Below are positions 27,338 to 37,940 of a stretch of 64,000 bases of DNA, piece after piece. The stretch spans positions 124,001 to 188,000 of the forward strand of contig CAWFCV010000010.1 in NCBI GenBank assembly GCA_963814435.1, written 5' to 3'. Origin of the DNA: JAEUPI01 sp963814435. Lineage in GTDB: Bacteria > Pseudomonadota > Gammaproteobacteria > Burkholderiales > Burkholderiaceae_C. The notes under the pieces were generated by a model. That model ran no database searches. It saw only the letters and a program-made list of their open reading frames with translations, and was not told the origin of the DNA. The stretch's first letter is position 1; each line of letters starts with the position of its first letter. The position numbers and the translations under genes were made by a program.

Positions 27338-28740
27338 ATGAGCACCCAGTCAAACCCGCACATTGTATCAGCCGCGCACGACCCCGACCCTCGGCTCGCC
27401 ACCGGTCGCGAGGTCGCATCCGGGCGACTGCGCGCGACCGATGCGCTGCACGACGCACAACACGCGGCGGCGTCGCCGCTGTGCCGACATGCGTTCGTGC
27501 GCCGCTTCGACGCGCTGGCCGCGGCGACCGCGAGCACCATCGACCAGCTGCACGCGGCCGGCGCCCCGCTGCCGCTGCTTGCCGGCGCCCCGGTGTCGGT
27601 CAAGGATCTGTACGACGTGGCCGGCTTTCCCACCACCGCCGGCGTCGCGCTCGATGCGCGACGCGCCGGCCGCCGCGGCCGACTCCACCGCGGTGGCCCG
27701 GGTGCGCGCAGCCGGTGCCGTGCTGGTCGGCCACACGCAGATGAGCGAGTTCGCGTTCTCGGGCGTCGGCATCAATCCGCACCACGGCACGCCGGCCAAC
27801 GTGGGCACGCTGGCGCTGGACTCCGCCGCACGCGTACCCGGCGGTTCCACCTCGGGCGGCGCGGTGTCGGTGGCCTGCGGCGCCGCGCTGGCGGCGCTGG
27901 GGTCGGACACCGGCGGCTCGATCCGCATTCCGGCGGCATTGCAAGGCCTGGTCGGCTTCAAGAACACCCAGCGGCTGACGCCACTGGACGGCACCGTGCC
28001 GCTGTCGACCACGCTGGATACCGTGTGCGCCATCACGCGCGACGTGGCCGACGCGATCGTGATGCACGAAGTGCTGGCGGCGCGCCGGGTGACCCCGTCG
28101 GCGCGGCCGCTGCGCGCGCTGCGCCTGGCGTTGCCGCGCACGCTGCTGCTCGATGCACTCGACCCGGTCGTGGCGCGCGCGTTCGAGCGCAGCCTGCAAT
28201 GCCTGCGCCGTGCCGGCGCCCACATCGACGAGATCGATCTGCCCGCCATCACCGAGCTGGCGGGCATGATGGCCAACGGCGGCTTCGCCGCGGCCGAGAG
28301 CTGGGCCTGGCATCGGCGACGGTTGGCCGAGCGCGGCGACGAATACGACCCGAGGGTGGCGCTGCGCATCCGGCGCGGCGAGGCCATCAGCGCGGCCGAC
28401 TACATCGACCTGCACGCCGCGCGGGGACGCTGGATCGCCCGCATGACGCAACCCATGCTCGGCTACGACGCCTTGCTGTCGCCCACGGTACCGATCACCG
28501 CGCCGGAGATTGCGCCGCTGATCGCCAGCGACGAGCAGTTCTTCGCCACCAACGCGCTGCTGCTGCGCAATGCCTCGGTGGTCAACGTGCTCGACGGCTG
28601 CGCGCTGTCGCTGCCCTGCCAGGCACCCGACGAGATGCCGGTCGGCCTGATGGTCTGGCGCGGGGCCATGGCCGACGACACCGTGCTCGGCGGTCTCGCT
28701 GGCCATCGAGTCGGCGTTGCGCGCTGGCAGCCGCGCGTGA
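27338..28740 (+). CDS. Amidase-signature hydrolase, frameshifted
   Basis: Amidase-signature protein, about 466 residues after correction. The Ser-Ser-Lys triad is visible: Lys in APVSVKDLYDVAGFPTTAG, the middle Ser in PGGSTSGGAVSVACG, and the nucleophile in GSDTGGSIRIPAALQGLVG. Family members hydrolyse amides including aryl, allophanate and acyl-amino-acid amides; the substrate here is unknown. It is not GatA: no gatB or gatC is nearby. One extra base near 27655 and another near 28691 break the frame; the second correction restores the SLAIESALRAGSRA end with a stop at 28740. A dadA-like gene follows 47 bases later. Confidence 0.86.
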
Positions 28741-28787
28741 CGGGCGCGATCGCGGCCCCGGCCAGCGCAGACGCGGGACGCTGAACC

Positions 28788-30109
28788 ATGCAGGTCGCGG
28801 TCATCGGTGCCGGCATCATCGGCGTGACCACGGCCTACGAGCTGGCAGTCGACGGCCACGAGGTCACCGTGTTCGAGCGCTGCGCCAGCGTCGCCGCCGA
28901 GGCCAGTTTCGCCAATGCCGGCGTCGTGGCACCGGGCTACGTCACGCCGTGGGCGGCACCGGGCATGCCGGGCAAGGTGCTGCGGCAATGGCTGTCGGAG
29001 CACGCGGCCGTGCGCCTGGGGCGCCCGATCTCGGCTGCGCTGCTTGGGTGGGCGTGGCGCTGGTGGCGCGCCTGCGAGTCCAGTCGCTACCTGGCCAACC
29101 GCGGCCGCATGATCCGCCTGGCACGCTACAGCCAGGAGCGGCTGCACGCGCTGACGGTCTCGCTGCAGCTGGAATACGAACAGGCGCCCGGCATGACCGT
29201 GCTGCTGCGCACCGCGCAGGATCTCACGCTGGCCAGGCCCGGCATGAAGCTGCTCGCCGAGCTCGGCGTGCGCTTCAACCTCATCGACGCGGCGCAGGCC
29301 CGCACCCACGAGCCGGGCTTGAATGAAGAGACGCCGCTGCACGCCGCGCTGCACCTGCCCGACGAGGAGGTCGGCAACTGCCGGCAGTTCGCCCACCTGC
29401 TGCGCCAGGAAGCGCAGAACCGCGGCGCGATGTTCCGCTTTCACCGGCAGGTCGAGCGCATCGAGGCCGGGGCCCAGCCGGTGCTGCGCCATCGGCCGCT
29501 GGCGCACCTGGATGCGTCGCAGCTGCCCGGCGCCGAGCATGTCACCACGCAGCCCGAGCCCGAAGGCAGCGAGTCGTTCGACGCGGTGGTCGTGTGCGCC
29601 GCGCTCGAGTCGCAACGGTTGCTCAAGCCCTTGGGGTTGCGACTGCCGCTGGCCGCCGTGCACGGCTACTCGGTCACCGCACCGCTGCGCCACGGCGGCG
29701 AGGACGCCGGACTCGGACCGCGCTCGACGCTGATGGACGAGACCTTCAAGGTCGCCATCAGCCGCCTGGGCAAACGGGTGCGCGTGGCCGGCAGCGCCGA
29801 GCTCGGCGGCTCGCTGCAGACGCACAACGACGCCGCGCTGGCCACGCTGTACAAGGTGCTCGACGACTGGTTTCCCGGCTGCGCGCTGCAGCCGCAGGCC
29901 CAGGCCTGGAAGGGTGCGCGTCCGATGCTGCCCGACGGCCCGCCGGTGCTGGGCGCCAGCGCGGTGCCCGGGGTGTGGCTCAACCTCGGTCATGGTTCGA
30001 GCGGCTGGGCGCTCGCCTGCGGCTCGGCACGCGTGCACGGCCGATCTGCTGGCCGGCCGCACGCCGGCCATCGACGTCGAAGGGCTGGGCGATCGAGCGG
30101 CTACGCTGA
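28788..30109 (+). CDS. D-amino-acid dehydrogenase-like FAD oxidoreductase
   Basis: DAO-family flavoenzyme resembling DadA, about 439 residues after correction. N-terminal FAD-binding motif AVIGAGIIGVTTAYELAVDG, then ASFANAGVVAPGYVTPWAAP, typical of DadA. C-terminal GARPMLPDGPPVLGAS and LNLGHGSSGWALACGSA are the second FAD/substrate region. Two extra bases, near 30046 and 30090, disrupt the last 25 codons; corrected, the end reads TADLLAGRTPAIDVEGLGIE and stops at 30109. Family members oxidise D-amino acids to 2-oxoacids at the membrane; a sarcosine- or glycine-oxidase-like role is also possible. Downstream of the amidase on the same strand. Confidence 0.85.
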
Positions 30110-32300
30110 CGAGGCCGCCGCCAGCCGCTGGCCGCGCCACGCCGTGAGGTGGCGAACCACCACCGGTGCGGCCACACCGACGCCGAGCAAGGTGCTGACC
30201 AGGCCGGGCGCCACCATCAACAACGCGGCCGCACCGCACACGGCCTGTTCCCAGCGCTTCATCTCCACGAGCAGGTACTTCGACAGCGCCGCGGCCAGGA
30301 ACACGATGCCGATGACGCAGCCGACGAAGGTGACCGCAAAGTCGTACAGCGTGAAGCCCTTGGCCACGATCAGCAGCGACGGCGAGAACACGAAGACGAA
30401 CGGCACCAGCGCCTTGGCCATGCCGAGGCGGAAGGCCATGTTGCCGGTCTTGAACGGGTCGCTGCCCGCCATGCCGGCGGCCGCATAGGCGGCCAGCGCG
30501 ACCGGCGGCGTGATGTCGGCCAGCACGCCGTAGTAGAAGACGAAGAAATGCGCCACCAGCGGCTGCACGCCCAGCAGCACCAGCGTCGGCGCGGCCACCG
30601 TGACCATGATGATGTAGTTGGCCGTGGTCGGGATGCCGCAGCCGAGCAGGATGCACACCACGCCGGTCATCGCGAGTGCCACCAGCAAGGTGATCGACTG
30701 CGGTGTCGGCCAGCGCCGCGGGCAGGAAGTCCATCGCGCCGCCGGCCACCGCCTGCGCTGCGCCGGTGATGATGGTCGACAGCTTGAAGCCGACACCGGT
30801 GAGCGTGACCACGCCGATCACGATGCCCACCGCGGCCGCCGCCGCGCCGACCGCCAGCGCGTACTTGGCACCGGTCTCGAACGCCTCGACCAGCACGCCC
30901 AGGCCGATGCGCCCGCTGACCGCCAGTGAGCGCATCAGCAGCGGCGTGGCCACCAGCACGGCGACGAAGATGCCGACCTTGAGCCATTCGTTGTGGATTT
31001 CGCCGAAGCACAACAGCAGCAGCACCGCGTGCAGCGCAACCATCAGCGCCCAGTTGCCAGCCCGGTTGCCCCGCGGGGCCGTGGTCAGCCCCACGATCGC
31101 GCACGAGCTGATGCCGGCAAACGCTGCCAGGTACGGCGTGCGGCCGCTGACCAAGATGGTGATCAGCAGCACCAGCGGAATCAGCGTCGGCCAGCGCTGC
31201 TGGAACGACACGCGCAGCTTCGGCATCTCGGCCTCGGTCAGGCCCCGCAGGCCGAAGCGCTTGGCTTCGAAGTGCACCTGCATGAACACACCGAAGAAAT
31301 GCATGAACGCCGGCACGATGGCTGCGGCGATGATCGTCTGGTACGGCACGGCCAGGAACTCGATCATCAGGAACGCCGCGGCACCCAGCACCGGCGGCGT
31401 GATCTGCCCGCCGGTGGACGACGCGGCCTCCACGGCACCGGCGAATTCGCGCCGGTAGCCCACGCGGATCATCGCGGGAATGGTCAGCGAGCCCACGGTC
31501 ACCGCGTTGGCCACCGAGCTGCCCGAGAGCATGCCGAACATCGCCGAGCCGAACACGCTCACCTTGGCCGGCCCACCGGCATAACGCCCGGCGATGCTCG
31601 AGGCGATGTCGAGAAACAGCTGTCCGAGGCCGATGCGGGTGGCCAGCACGCCGAACAGCACGAAGTGAAAGACGTAGGTCGCCACGACGCCCACCGCCAC
31701 GCCGTAGATGCCCTGGCTGGTGAGGTACTGGTGGTTGATCAGCTGGCTCCAGCTGGCACCGCCATGCTTGAGCAGGCCCGGAAAGATCGGGCCGGCGAGG
31801 GCGTAGGTCATGAAGATCAGCGCGATCACCGGCAGCGGCCAGCCCATCGCGCGGCGGGTGGCTTCGAGCAGCAGCACCAGCAGGATCGAGCCCATCACCA
31901 CGTCGATCGTCAGCGGGTTGCCGACGCGAAACGCCATGTCCTCGAAGATGTACGGGATGTACAGCACCGAGATCGCCACCGCGATCGCCAGCGCCCAGTC
32001 GATCAGCGGCACGCCGCCGGGCGTCTTCCAGCCGCCGCGGCGCGGCGCATCGGCGGCGCTGCGCGAGAAGCCGAAGACGATGAAGATCAGCCCCAGCACG
32101 AAGGCCAGGTGCACGCCGCGGTGGGTGGTCTCGCGCAGCAGGCCGAAACCCGCGGTGTAGTAGTGGAAGCACGACAGCGCGATCAGCAGGCACTTGAGGA
32201 TCGTCGACGCCGGCGGCCAGGTGGGCCGAAAGCGCATCTCGGGGTCGAACTTCTCCTCCAGTTCGGCCACCTGCTTCTCGTCGATCGTCGTCGTGGTCAT
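30101..32300 (-). CDS. TRAP transporter fused permease (TAXI type), frameshifted
   Basis: Fused DctQ-DctM permease of the 4TM/12TM TRAP family, about 732 residues after correction, with many membrane spans. The M-domain motifs include FGMLSGSSVANAVTVGSLTI, EAASSTGGQITPPVLGAAAF and LLGCGIPTTANYIIM. It imports a carboxylate-type substrate using an ion gradient. One extra base (or two lost) near 30703 splits it after FLPAALAD. Its binding protein gene lies upstream (32383-33330), separated by a terminator-like hairpin. Its 3' end overlaps the convergent dadA-like gene by 9 bases. Confidence 0.92.
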
Positions 32301-32317
32301 CGGCGTGTCCTGGCATG

Positions 32318-32352
32318 AAAAAAGGGCGGGCGCCCGGTCGCGCGCCGCCCTT
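32318..32352 (-). terminator. Terminator hairpin between TAXI receptor and permease
   Basis: On the minus strand AAGGGCGG (32352-32345) pairs with CCGCCCTT (32329-32322), followed by a run of T (32323-32318). The stem is 8 bp with a GC-rich loop. It lies 31 bases after the receptor stop and would let the receptor be made in excess over the permease. Confidence 0.82.
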
Positions 32353-32382
32353 GCATGTGGAGCAGGCGTACCGCCCGCCGGC

Positions 32383-33330
32383 CTATTTGAGCAGGCCGGC
32401 CTCGCGATAGAACTTCTCGGCACCCGGGTGAAACGGAATGCCCGCGCTCTTGACCGCGTTCTCCTTGGTGATGAACTTGCCCTTGGCGTGCCCGGCGGCG
32501 AGCACCTTCTGCGCCGCCTCGCCGTACAGCGCCTTGGTGATCTCGTACACCACGCCGGCGTCGGCCTTGTCGCTGGTGACCCACTGCGCGCCGACCGCCA
32601 GCGTCTTGACCGCCGGCACGCCCTTGTAGGTGTCGGCGGCGATCACGTCGGGCGAGAAGAACGGGCTGGCCATGCGCAGGCCCTCGGCTTGCGGGCCCTC
32701 GATCGGCACCAGCTCGATGCCGGTGCCGCCGGAGGCCAGCTCGGCGATCGCGCCGGCCGGCGCGCCGCCGGTGAAGAAGAAGGCGTCGAGCGAGCCGTCC
32801 TTCAGCTTGTCGCCGGCCTGATTGGGCTTGATGTACTCGGGCTTGATGTCGGACTCCTGTACGCCGTAGGCAGCCAGGATGATGCGCGCGTTGATCAACG
32901 TGCCGGAGCCGGGCTCGTCGAGCGCGACACGCTTGCCTTTCAGATCGGCCGGTGACTTCACGCCAAGGCCTTTGCGCACGACGATGTGCACGCTCTCGGG
33001 GTACAGGTTGGCGATCAGGCGCAGCCCCGGCACGTTGGGCTTGCCCTCGTACATGCCGGTGCCCTTCTGCGCCCAGGTGGCCACATCGGCCTGCGAAAAG
33101 CCCGACTCCAGCGAGCCGCCGACGATGCCGTTGACGTTGGCGACCGAGCCGTTGCTGGCCTGCGCGGTGACGACGATCTTGCCAGGCTGCGACACGGCGT
33201 TGGCGATCATGCCGCCCACCGGATAGTAGGTGCCGGCGGTGCCGCCGGTGCCGATGCGAAAGTACTGCTGCGCCTGCGCCGCTCCGGCCAGTGCCGCTGC
33301 GGCCAACACCGCGACCAAAACACGCTTCAT
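32383..33330 (-). CDS. TAXI-family TRAP solute receptor
   Basis: 315 residues. Periplasmic substrate-binding protein with a signal peptide of about 20 residues (KRVLVAVLAAAALAGAAQAQ). The mature region starts YFRIGTGGTAGTYYPVGG, the hallmark of TAXI receptors, and contains GSLDAFFFTGGAPAGAI. Ligands for this family include glutamate/glutamine and 2-oxoglutarate; the ligand here is unknown. The start at 33330 has GGAGG upstream and gives a clean signal peptide. Confidence 0.94.
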   Translation of the reverse strand: MKRVLVAVLAAAALAGAAQAQQYFRIGTGGTAGTYYPVGGMIANAVSQPGKIVVTAQASNGSVANVNGIVGGSLESGFSQADVATWAQKGTGMYEGKPNVPGLRLIANLYPESVHIVVRKGLGVKSPADLKGKRVALDEPGSGTLINARIILAAYGVQESDIKPEYIKPNQAGDKLKDGSLDAFFFTGGAPAGAIAELASGGTGIELVPIEGPQAEGLRMASPFFSPDVIAADTYKGVPAVKTLAVGAQWVTSDKADAGVVYEITKALYGEAAQKVLAAGHAKGKFITKENAVKSAGIPFHPGAEKFYREAGLLK

Positions 33331-33374
33331 TCGAGCCCCTCCTGCTGGGTTGATTACCCCATCAGTAAAGCACA

Positions 33375-34971
33375 ATGACTGCCCACCTCCAATGCGGCGA
33401 ACCCGCAAGCATCATGGTCATGCAGCGACCTGTCCGCGCGCCCTGCCCCGTGCTGCCGTCCCGCCGCGGCTGGCCGTTGCACCAAGCCGTTGCCAGTCGT
33501 GCGATCGAGCAGGCCGCAGCGGCTGGCTTGCCCGCCCACACGCTGATGGCGCGCGCCGGCGAGGCCACGGCACGCCTGGCGCTGGCCATCGCGCCGCATG
33601 CACGATCGATCGACCTGTGCTGCGGCCCGGGCAACAACGGCGGCGATGGCCTGATCGCCGCCAGCCACCTGCACAGCGCCGAGCGATCGGTTCGGATCGT
33701 CTTGCTGGGCGACGCGGCGCGCCTGCCGCCCGACGCACTCGACGCACTGCACCGTGCGCAGCAGGCCGGCGTGCGCATCGACGCGGCCCTGCCCGACGAC
33801 CTGCAAGCCGATCTGATCGTCGACGCGTTGCTCGGGCTGGGCGCCAACCGCATCGTCAACGGGCCGCTGGCGCAGGCCGTGCAACGCATCAATGCCTCGC
33901 GTCGTCCGGTGCTCGCGGTCGACCTGCCGTCGGGCCTGCACGGCGACAGCGGCGCGGTGCTCGGCGAACACGCGGTTTGCGCGACGCACACGCTCTCGCT
34001 GCTGACCTTGAAGCCTGGGCTCTTCACCGGCCATGGCCGCACGCACGCCGGACGGGTGTGGTTCGACGACCTGGCGGTCGAGTCCTCATCGAGCACCGCC
34101 AGCGCCCTGCTGATCGGCCCCGACGACGTGCGGGGCACCTTGACCGCAGCGATCACACGCGCAGCACAAGGGCAGCTTCGGCAATGCCATCGTGATCGGC
34201 GGCGCGCCGGGCATGGCCGGTGCGGCACTGCTGGCCGCGCGCGCAGCGCTGGCGGCCGGCGCGGGACGGGTGTTTGCCGCGACGCTGGGCCTGACCGATG
34301 CGGCGCTGGATCCCGGCCGACCCGAGCTGATGCTGCGCACGCTCGCGTCAGTGCTCGAGCCCCGGGTTCTGGGCGACGCCACCGTCGTCTGCGGCTGCGG
34401 CGCGGGCGACAGCTTGCGTGAACCGTTGCCACGCATCCTTCACCATGCGGCGCGCCTCGTGCTCGACGCCGACGCGTTGAACACGATCGCGCTCGAACCG
34501 GGGTTGCGGCAGGCGCTGCGCGAACGGGCCCGGCGTGGCCTGCCGACCATCGTGACGCCGCATCCGCTCGAAGCGGCCCGCCTGCTGGCGTGCGACGTGC
34601 AGCACGTGCAGGTCGATCGGCTGCGAGCCGCGCACGACCTGGCCCGCGAGCTGGCCGCGACCGTCGTGCTGAAGGGTTCGGGCACGGTGCTGGCAGAGCC
34701 CGACACCATGCCGCGCATCAATCCGACGGGCAACGCGCGGCTCGCGACCGCCGGCACCGGTGACGTGCTGGCCGGCTGGCTCGGCGGCCTCTGGGCGCAG
34801 CAGCCGGCCGCAACCACGGCCATCGACGTCGCCAGTTGCGCCGCCTGGGTGCACGGGTGTGCGGCAGAGCCGGACGGCGAGCGCGGCCCGCTGCTGGCGG
34901 CCTGCCTGATCGAAGCCATGGCTCGCGCCACCGCAGTCGCTGCGCGCCGGCCGGTTCTGACGCGACGCTAG
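33375..34971 (+). CDS. nnrD: Bifunctional NAD(P)H-hydrate repair enzyme, frameshifted
   Basis: Fusion of an N-terminal NAD(P)H-hydrate epimerase (YjeF_N/NnrE; CCGPGNNGGDGLIAASHL) and a C-terminal ADP-dependent dehydratase (NnrD; LDADALNTIAL, TPHPLEAARLL, TATAGTGDVLAGWLGG-type ATAGTGDVLAGWLGGLW). Repairs hydrated NAD(P)H. One extra base near 34164 splits it at the HKGSFGNAIVIGGAPGMAGA junction; corrected length about 531. The start may be later (ATG at 33414), since the first residues from 33375 are unconserved. It converges with rnr, overlapping by 4 bases. Confidence 0.92.
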
Positions 34972-37176
34972 CGCCGCGCCGAGCGCGTGCGCGCCGACTT
35001 GCCGCTCGACCGCGTCTTGCCCTCGGCGGGGCGCGGCCGTGCCTTGGTGGCCTTGGCCAGTCCGGCCTTGGCGTCGCGGTCGCGTGCCTGCACCTGCGCC
35101 AGTTCGTCGCGCACGCGCCGTGCATCGGCCTTTCGTCCGCGCGCCAGCAGACGCTCGTCCTCGCCTTCGCGCACCATGCGAAAGTCGATGCGGCGGCTGT
35201 CCAGATCGACCCGGCTGACCTGCACGCGCACGCGCGTGCCGGCGGCATAACGTGTGCCGCTGCGCTCGCCGTGCAGTTCCTGTCGCACCTCGTCGAAGCG
35301 GTAGTAGCCGCCGCCGATCTCGGTGATGTGCACCAGCCCGTCCACGTACAGGTCGTCCAGCGTGACGAACAGGCCGAAGGAGGTCACGGCGCTGACCGTG
35401 CCGGCGAACTCCTCGCCGAGGTGCTCGCGCATGTAGCGGCACTTGAGCCAGGCCTCGACGTCGCGCGACGCCTCGTCGGCACGCCGCTCGTTGCTGCTGC
35501 AGTGGACGCCGACCGCGTTCCACTGCTCCAGTTCCAGCGCCGTCACCGCGCTTCGGGCCGGCGGCTTGCCGGCCACGCGCCGCTTCGGCCTGCTCGTCGT
35601 GGTCGCCGCCTTCGAGGTGATAACGCCGGTTGTGCAGCAGCGCCTTGATGACCCGGTGCACCAGCAGGTCGGGGTAGCGCCGGATCGGACTCGTGAAGTG
35701 GGTGTAGGCGTCGTAGGCCAGGCCGAAGTGCCCGCTGTTGGCCGCCGTGTAGTGCGCCTGCTGCATCGACCGAAGCAGCATCGCGTGGATCTGCGTGGCG
35801 TCGGGCCGCTCGCGCGTGGCCAGCGCGATGGCCTGCAGTTCGCCCGGCGTCGGCTCCTCGCTCAGCGGCAGGGCCAGGCCCAGCGTGCGCAGGTAGTTCT
35901 GCAACGTCGTGCGCTTCTCCGGCGTCGGGCCTTCGTGCACGCGGTACAGCGCCGGGTGGCGTGCGCTCCTGGATGAACTCGGCTGCACACACGTTGGCGG
36001 CCAGCATGGCCTCTTCGATCAGCCGGTGCGCCTCGTTGCGCGTGCGCGGCACGATGCGCTCGATGCGCCCGTTGTCGTCGCAGACGATCTGCGTCTCGGT
36101 GGTCTCGAAGTCGACGGCCCCGCGCGTGCCGCGGCGCCTGAACAACGCCCGATACACCTCGTGCAGGTGGATCAGGTGCGGCACCAGGGCGCTGCGCCGC
36201 TGGGCCTCGGGTCCGCGCGTGTTGCCCAGGACCGCCGCGACCTCGGTGTAGGTCATGCGCGCGTGCGAGCGCATCACTGCCGGGGAAGAACTGGTAGGCG
36301 GTGATGTCGCCGCTGGCGTCGACCACCATGTCGCAGACCATGCACAGCCGGTCTTCATCCGGGACGAGCGAGCACAGCCCGTTGGACAGCTTCTCGGGCA
36401 GCATCGGGATCACGCGACGCGGGAAGTACACCGACGTGGCGCGCTCGTAGCGCGTCGGCGTCGATCGGCTCGCCGGGCTTCACGTAGTGGCTGACGTCGG
36501 CGATCGCCACCACCAGGCGCCAGCCTTCGCTGCCGGTCTTGGCGCGCCCGCGCCTGTAGGGCTCGCAGTACACCGCATCGTCGAAGTCGCGGGCGTCCTC
36601 GCCGTCGATGGTGATCAGCGGCACGTCGCGCAGGTCGACGCGGTGACGGCAATCAACCGGCCGCACGTGGTCGGGCAGCGCGGCGGCCTGCGCAATCGCC
36701 TCGGCCGAGAAACGATGCGGAACCTCGTACTTGCGCACCGCGATCTCGATCTCCATGCCGGGGTCGTCGATCTCGCCCAGCACCTCGACCACGCGGCCCA
36801 CGGGTTGCGAGAACATCGAGGGCGGCTCGGTCAGTTCGACCGCGACGACCTGCCCGGCCGTCGCGGAGGCCGTGGCGTTCTTCGGGATCATGATGTCCTG
36901 GCCGTAGCGCCGGTCCTCCGGCGCGACCAGCCAGACGCCGTTTTCGTGCAGCAGGCGGCCGATGATCGAGGTCTTGCGGCGCTCCACGATGTCGAGGATG
37001 CGGCCTTCGGGACGGCCCTTGCGGTCGTAACGCACCACGCGCACGCGCACGCGGTCGCGATGCAGCACGGAATTCATCTCCTGCGGCGAGATGTAGATGT
37101 CGGCCTCGCCATCGTCGCGCTGCACGAAACCGTGCCCATCGCGGTGGCCTTGAACCGTGCCGACGACCTCGCTCAT
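34968..37176 (-). CDS. rnr: Ribonuclease R, four frameshifts
   Basis: Processive 3'-5' exoribonuclease that degrades structured RNA. Cold-shock domain (GTVQGHRDGHGFVQRDDGEA), then the RNB catalytic core (ITIDGEDARDFDDAVYCEP with its metal-binding Asp residues, LSNGLCSLVPDEDRLCMVCD, HFTSPIRRYPDLLVHRVIKA), then an S1 domain (EEFAGTVSAVTSFGLFVTLD) and a basic tail. Four extra single bases near 36451, 36282-36285 (GGGG run), 35959 and 35575 split it into five frame segments. Corrected length 734 residues, normal. It is unusually heavily hit, most likely by sequence error. The region before its start holds tRNA-Leu on the other strand. Confidence 0.94.
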
Positions 37177-37226
37177 GAGCGCCGCGCCCAGGGGGGTCGG
37201 AGCCTGTTTGGTAATGGTCTTGATGC

Positions 37227-37232
37227 TAAAAT
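37227..37232 (+). promoter_or_regulatory. Likely -10 element of tRNA-Leu
   Basis: TAAAAT, 17 bases before the tRNA 5' end, in an AT-rich patch. The -35 is weak (CTGTTT at 37204-37209, 17-base spacer). Confidence 0.45.
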
Positions 37233-37249
37233 CCTTTGTTGATGTACCT

Positions 37250-37334
<85 letters not shown>

Positions 37335-37352
37335 GAATTTGCGTAGAGAAGC

Positions 37353-37381
37353 GGGCTGGCGTCGCCAGCCCTTTTCTTTTT
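37353..37381 (+). terminator. Rho-independent terminator of tRNA-Leu
   Basis: GGGCTGGC (37353-37360), loop GTC, GCCAGCCC (37364-37371), then TTTTCTTTTT. A perfect 8-bp stem with a T-run on the plus strand only. The T-run abuts the stop codon of the convergent phosphoribosyltransferase gene at 37381-37383. Confidence 0.92.
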
Positions 37382-37903
37382 CAGACAGCAAACTTGCGGG
37401 CCAGCCCTTCGGGCTTCAGGTTGTCGTAGTCCTCGAACGGCTGGTGGATCCAGGGACTGGTGGGCAGCATTTCGACGAAGTAGTCCGGCGTGTACGGTCG
37501 AAACACCCTTGACCCAGATGACCGCCGAGCGCAACTCGCTGATCGACGGCATGCTGCGCAACCGATCGACCACCGCACGCAGCGTCATGCCCGAATCGGC
37601 CAGATCGTCCACCAGCAGCACCCGCCCCGCCAGTTCGCCCTTGGGCATGGTGATGTACTTGGCCAGATCGAGCCGGCCCTGGATGGTCCCGGCATCGGCC
37701 CGGTACGAGCTGGTCGACATGATGGCCAGCGGGATGTCGAACACCCGCGACAGCACATCGCCCGGGCGCATGCCGCCGCGCGCCAGGCACAGAATCTGAT
37801 CGAACTGCCATTTCGATGCCGCCACCTTGAGCGCCAGGCGCTCGATCAGCATGTGGTATTCGTCCCAGGACACGTAGAGATGCTTGCCGTCGTCGGTGAG
37901 CAT
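37381..37903 (-). CDS. Purine-type phosphoribosyltransferase, frameshifted
   Basis: Type I PRTase of the xanthine/hypoxanthine (Gpt-like) group, about 173 residues after correction. The PRPP-binding motif is VLLVDDLADSGMTLRAVVD, and CLARGGMRPGDVLSRVF is the early loop. An extra G in GGG near 37507 breaks the frame; the rest reads VFRPYTPDYFVEMLPTS. Salvages a purine base with PRPP. It follows purA by 37 bases, a purine-metabolism pairing often seen in this order. Confidence 0.87.
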
Positions 37904-37940
37904 GGGTCGGGGCTCCTCGTTGCAATGGGTGTGTAGGCCT

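Noticed and set aside
27338..28740. Glutamyl-tRNA amidotransferase GatA
   Set aside because: The signature is that of generic amidases, and gatB/gatC are absent nearby.
27600..32423. A giant 1607-residue minus-strand open frame
   Set aside because: Its N-terminal part is the TRAP permease; after the break near 30703 it only reads the antisense of the amidase and dadA-like genes, with biased composition.
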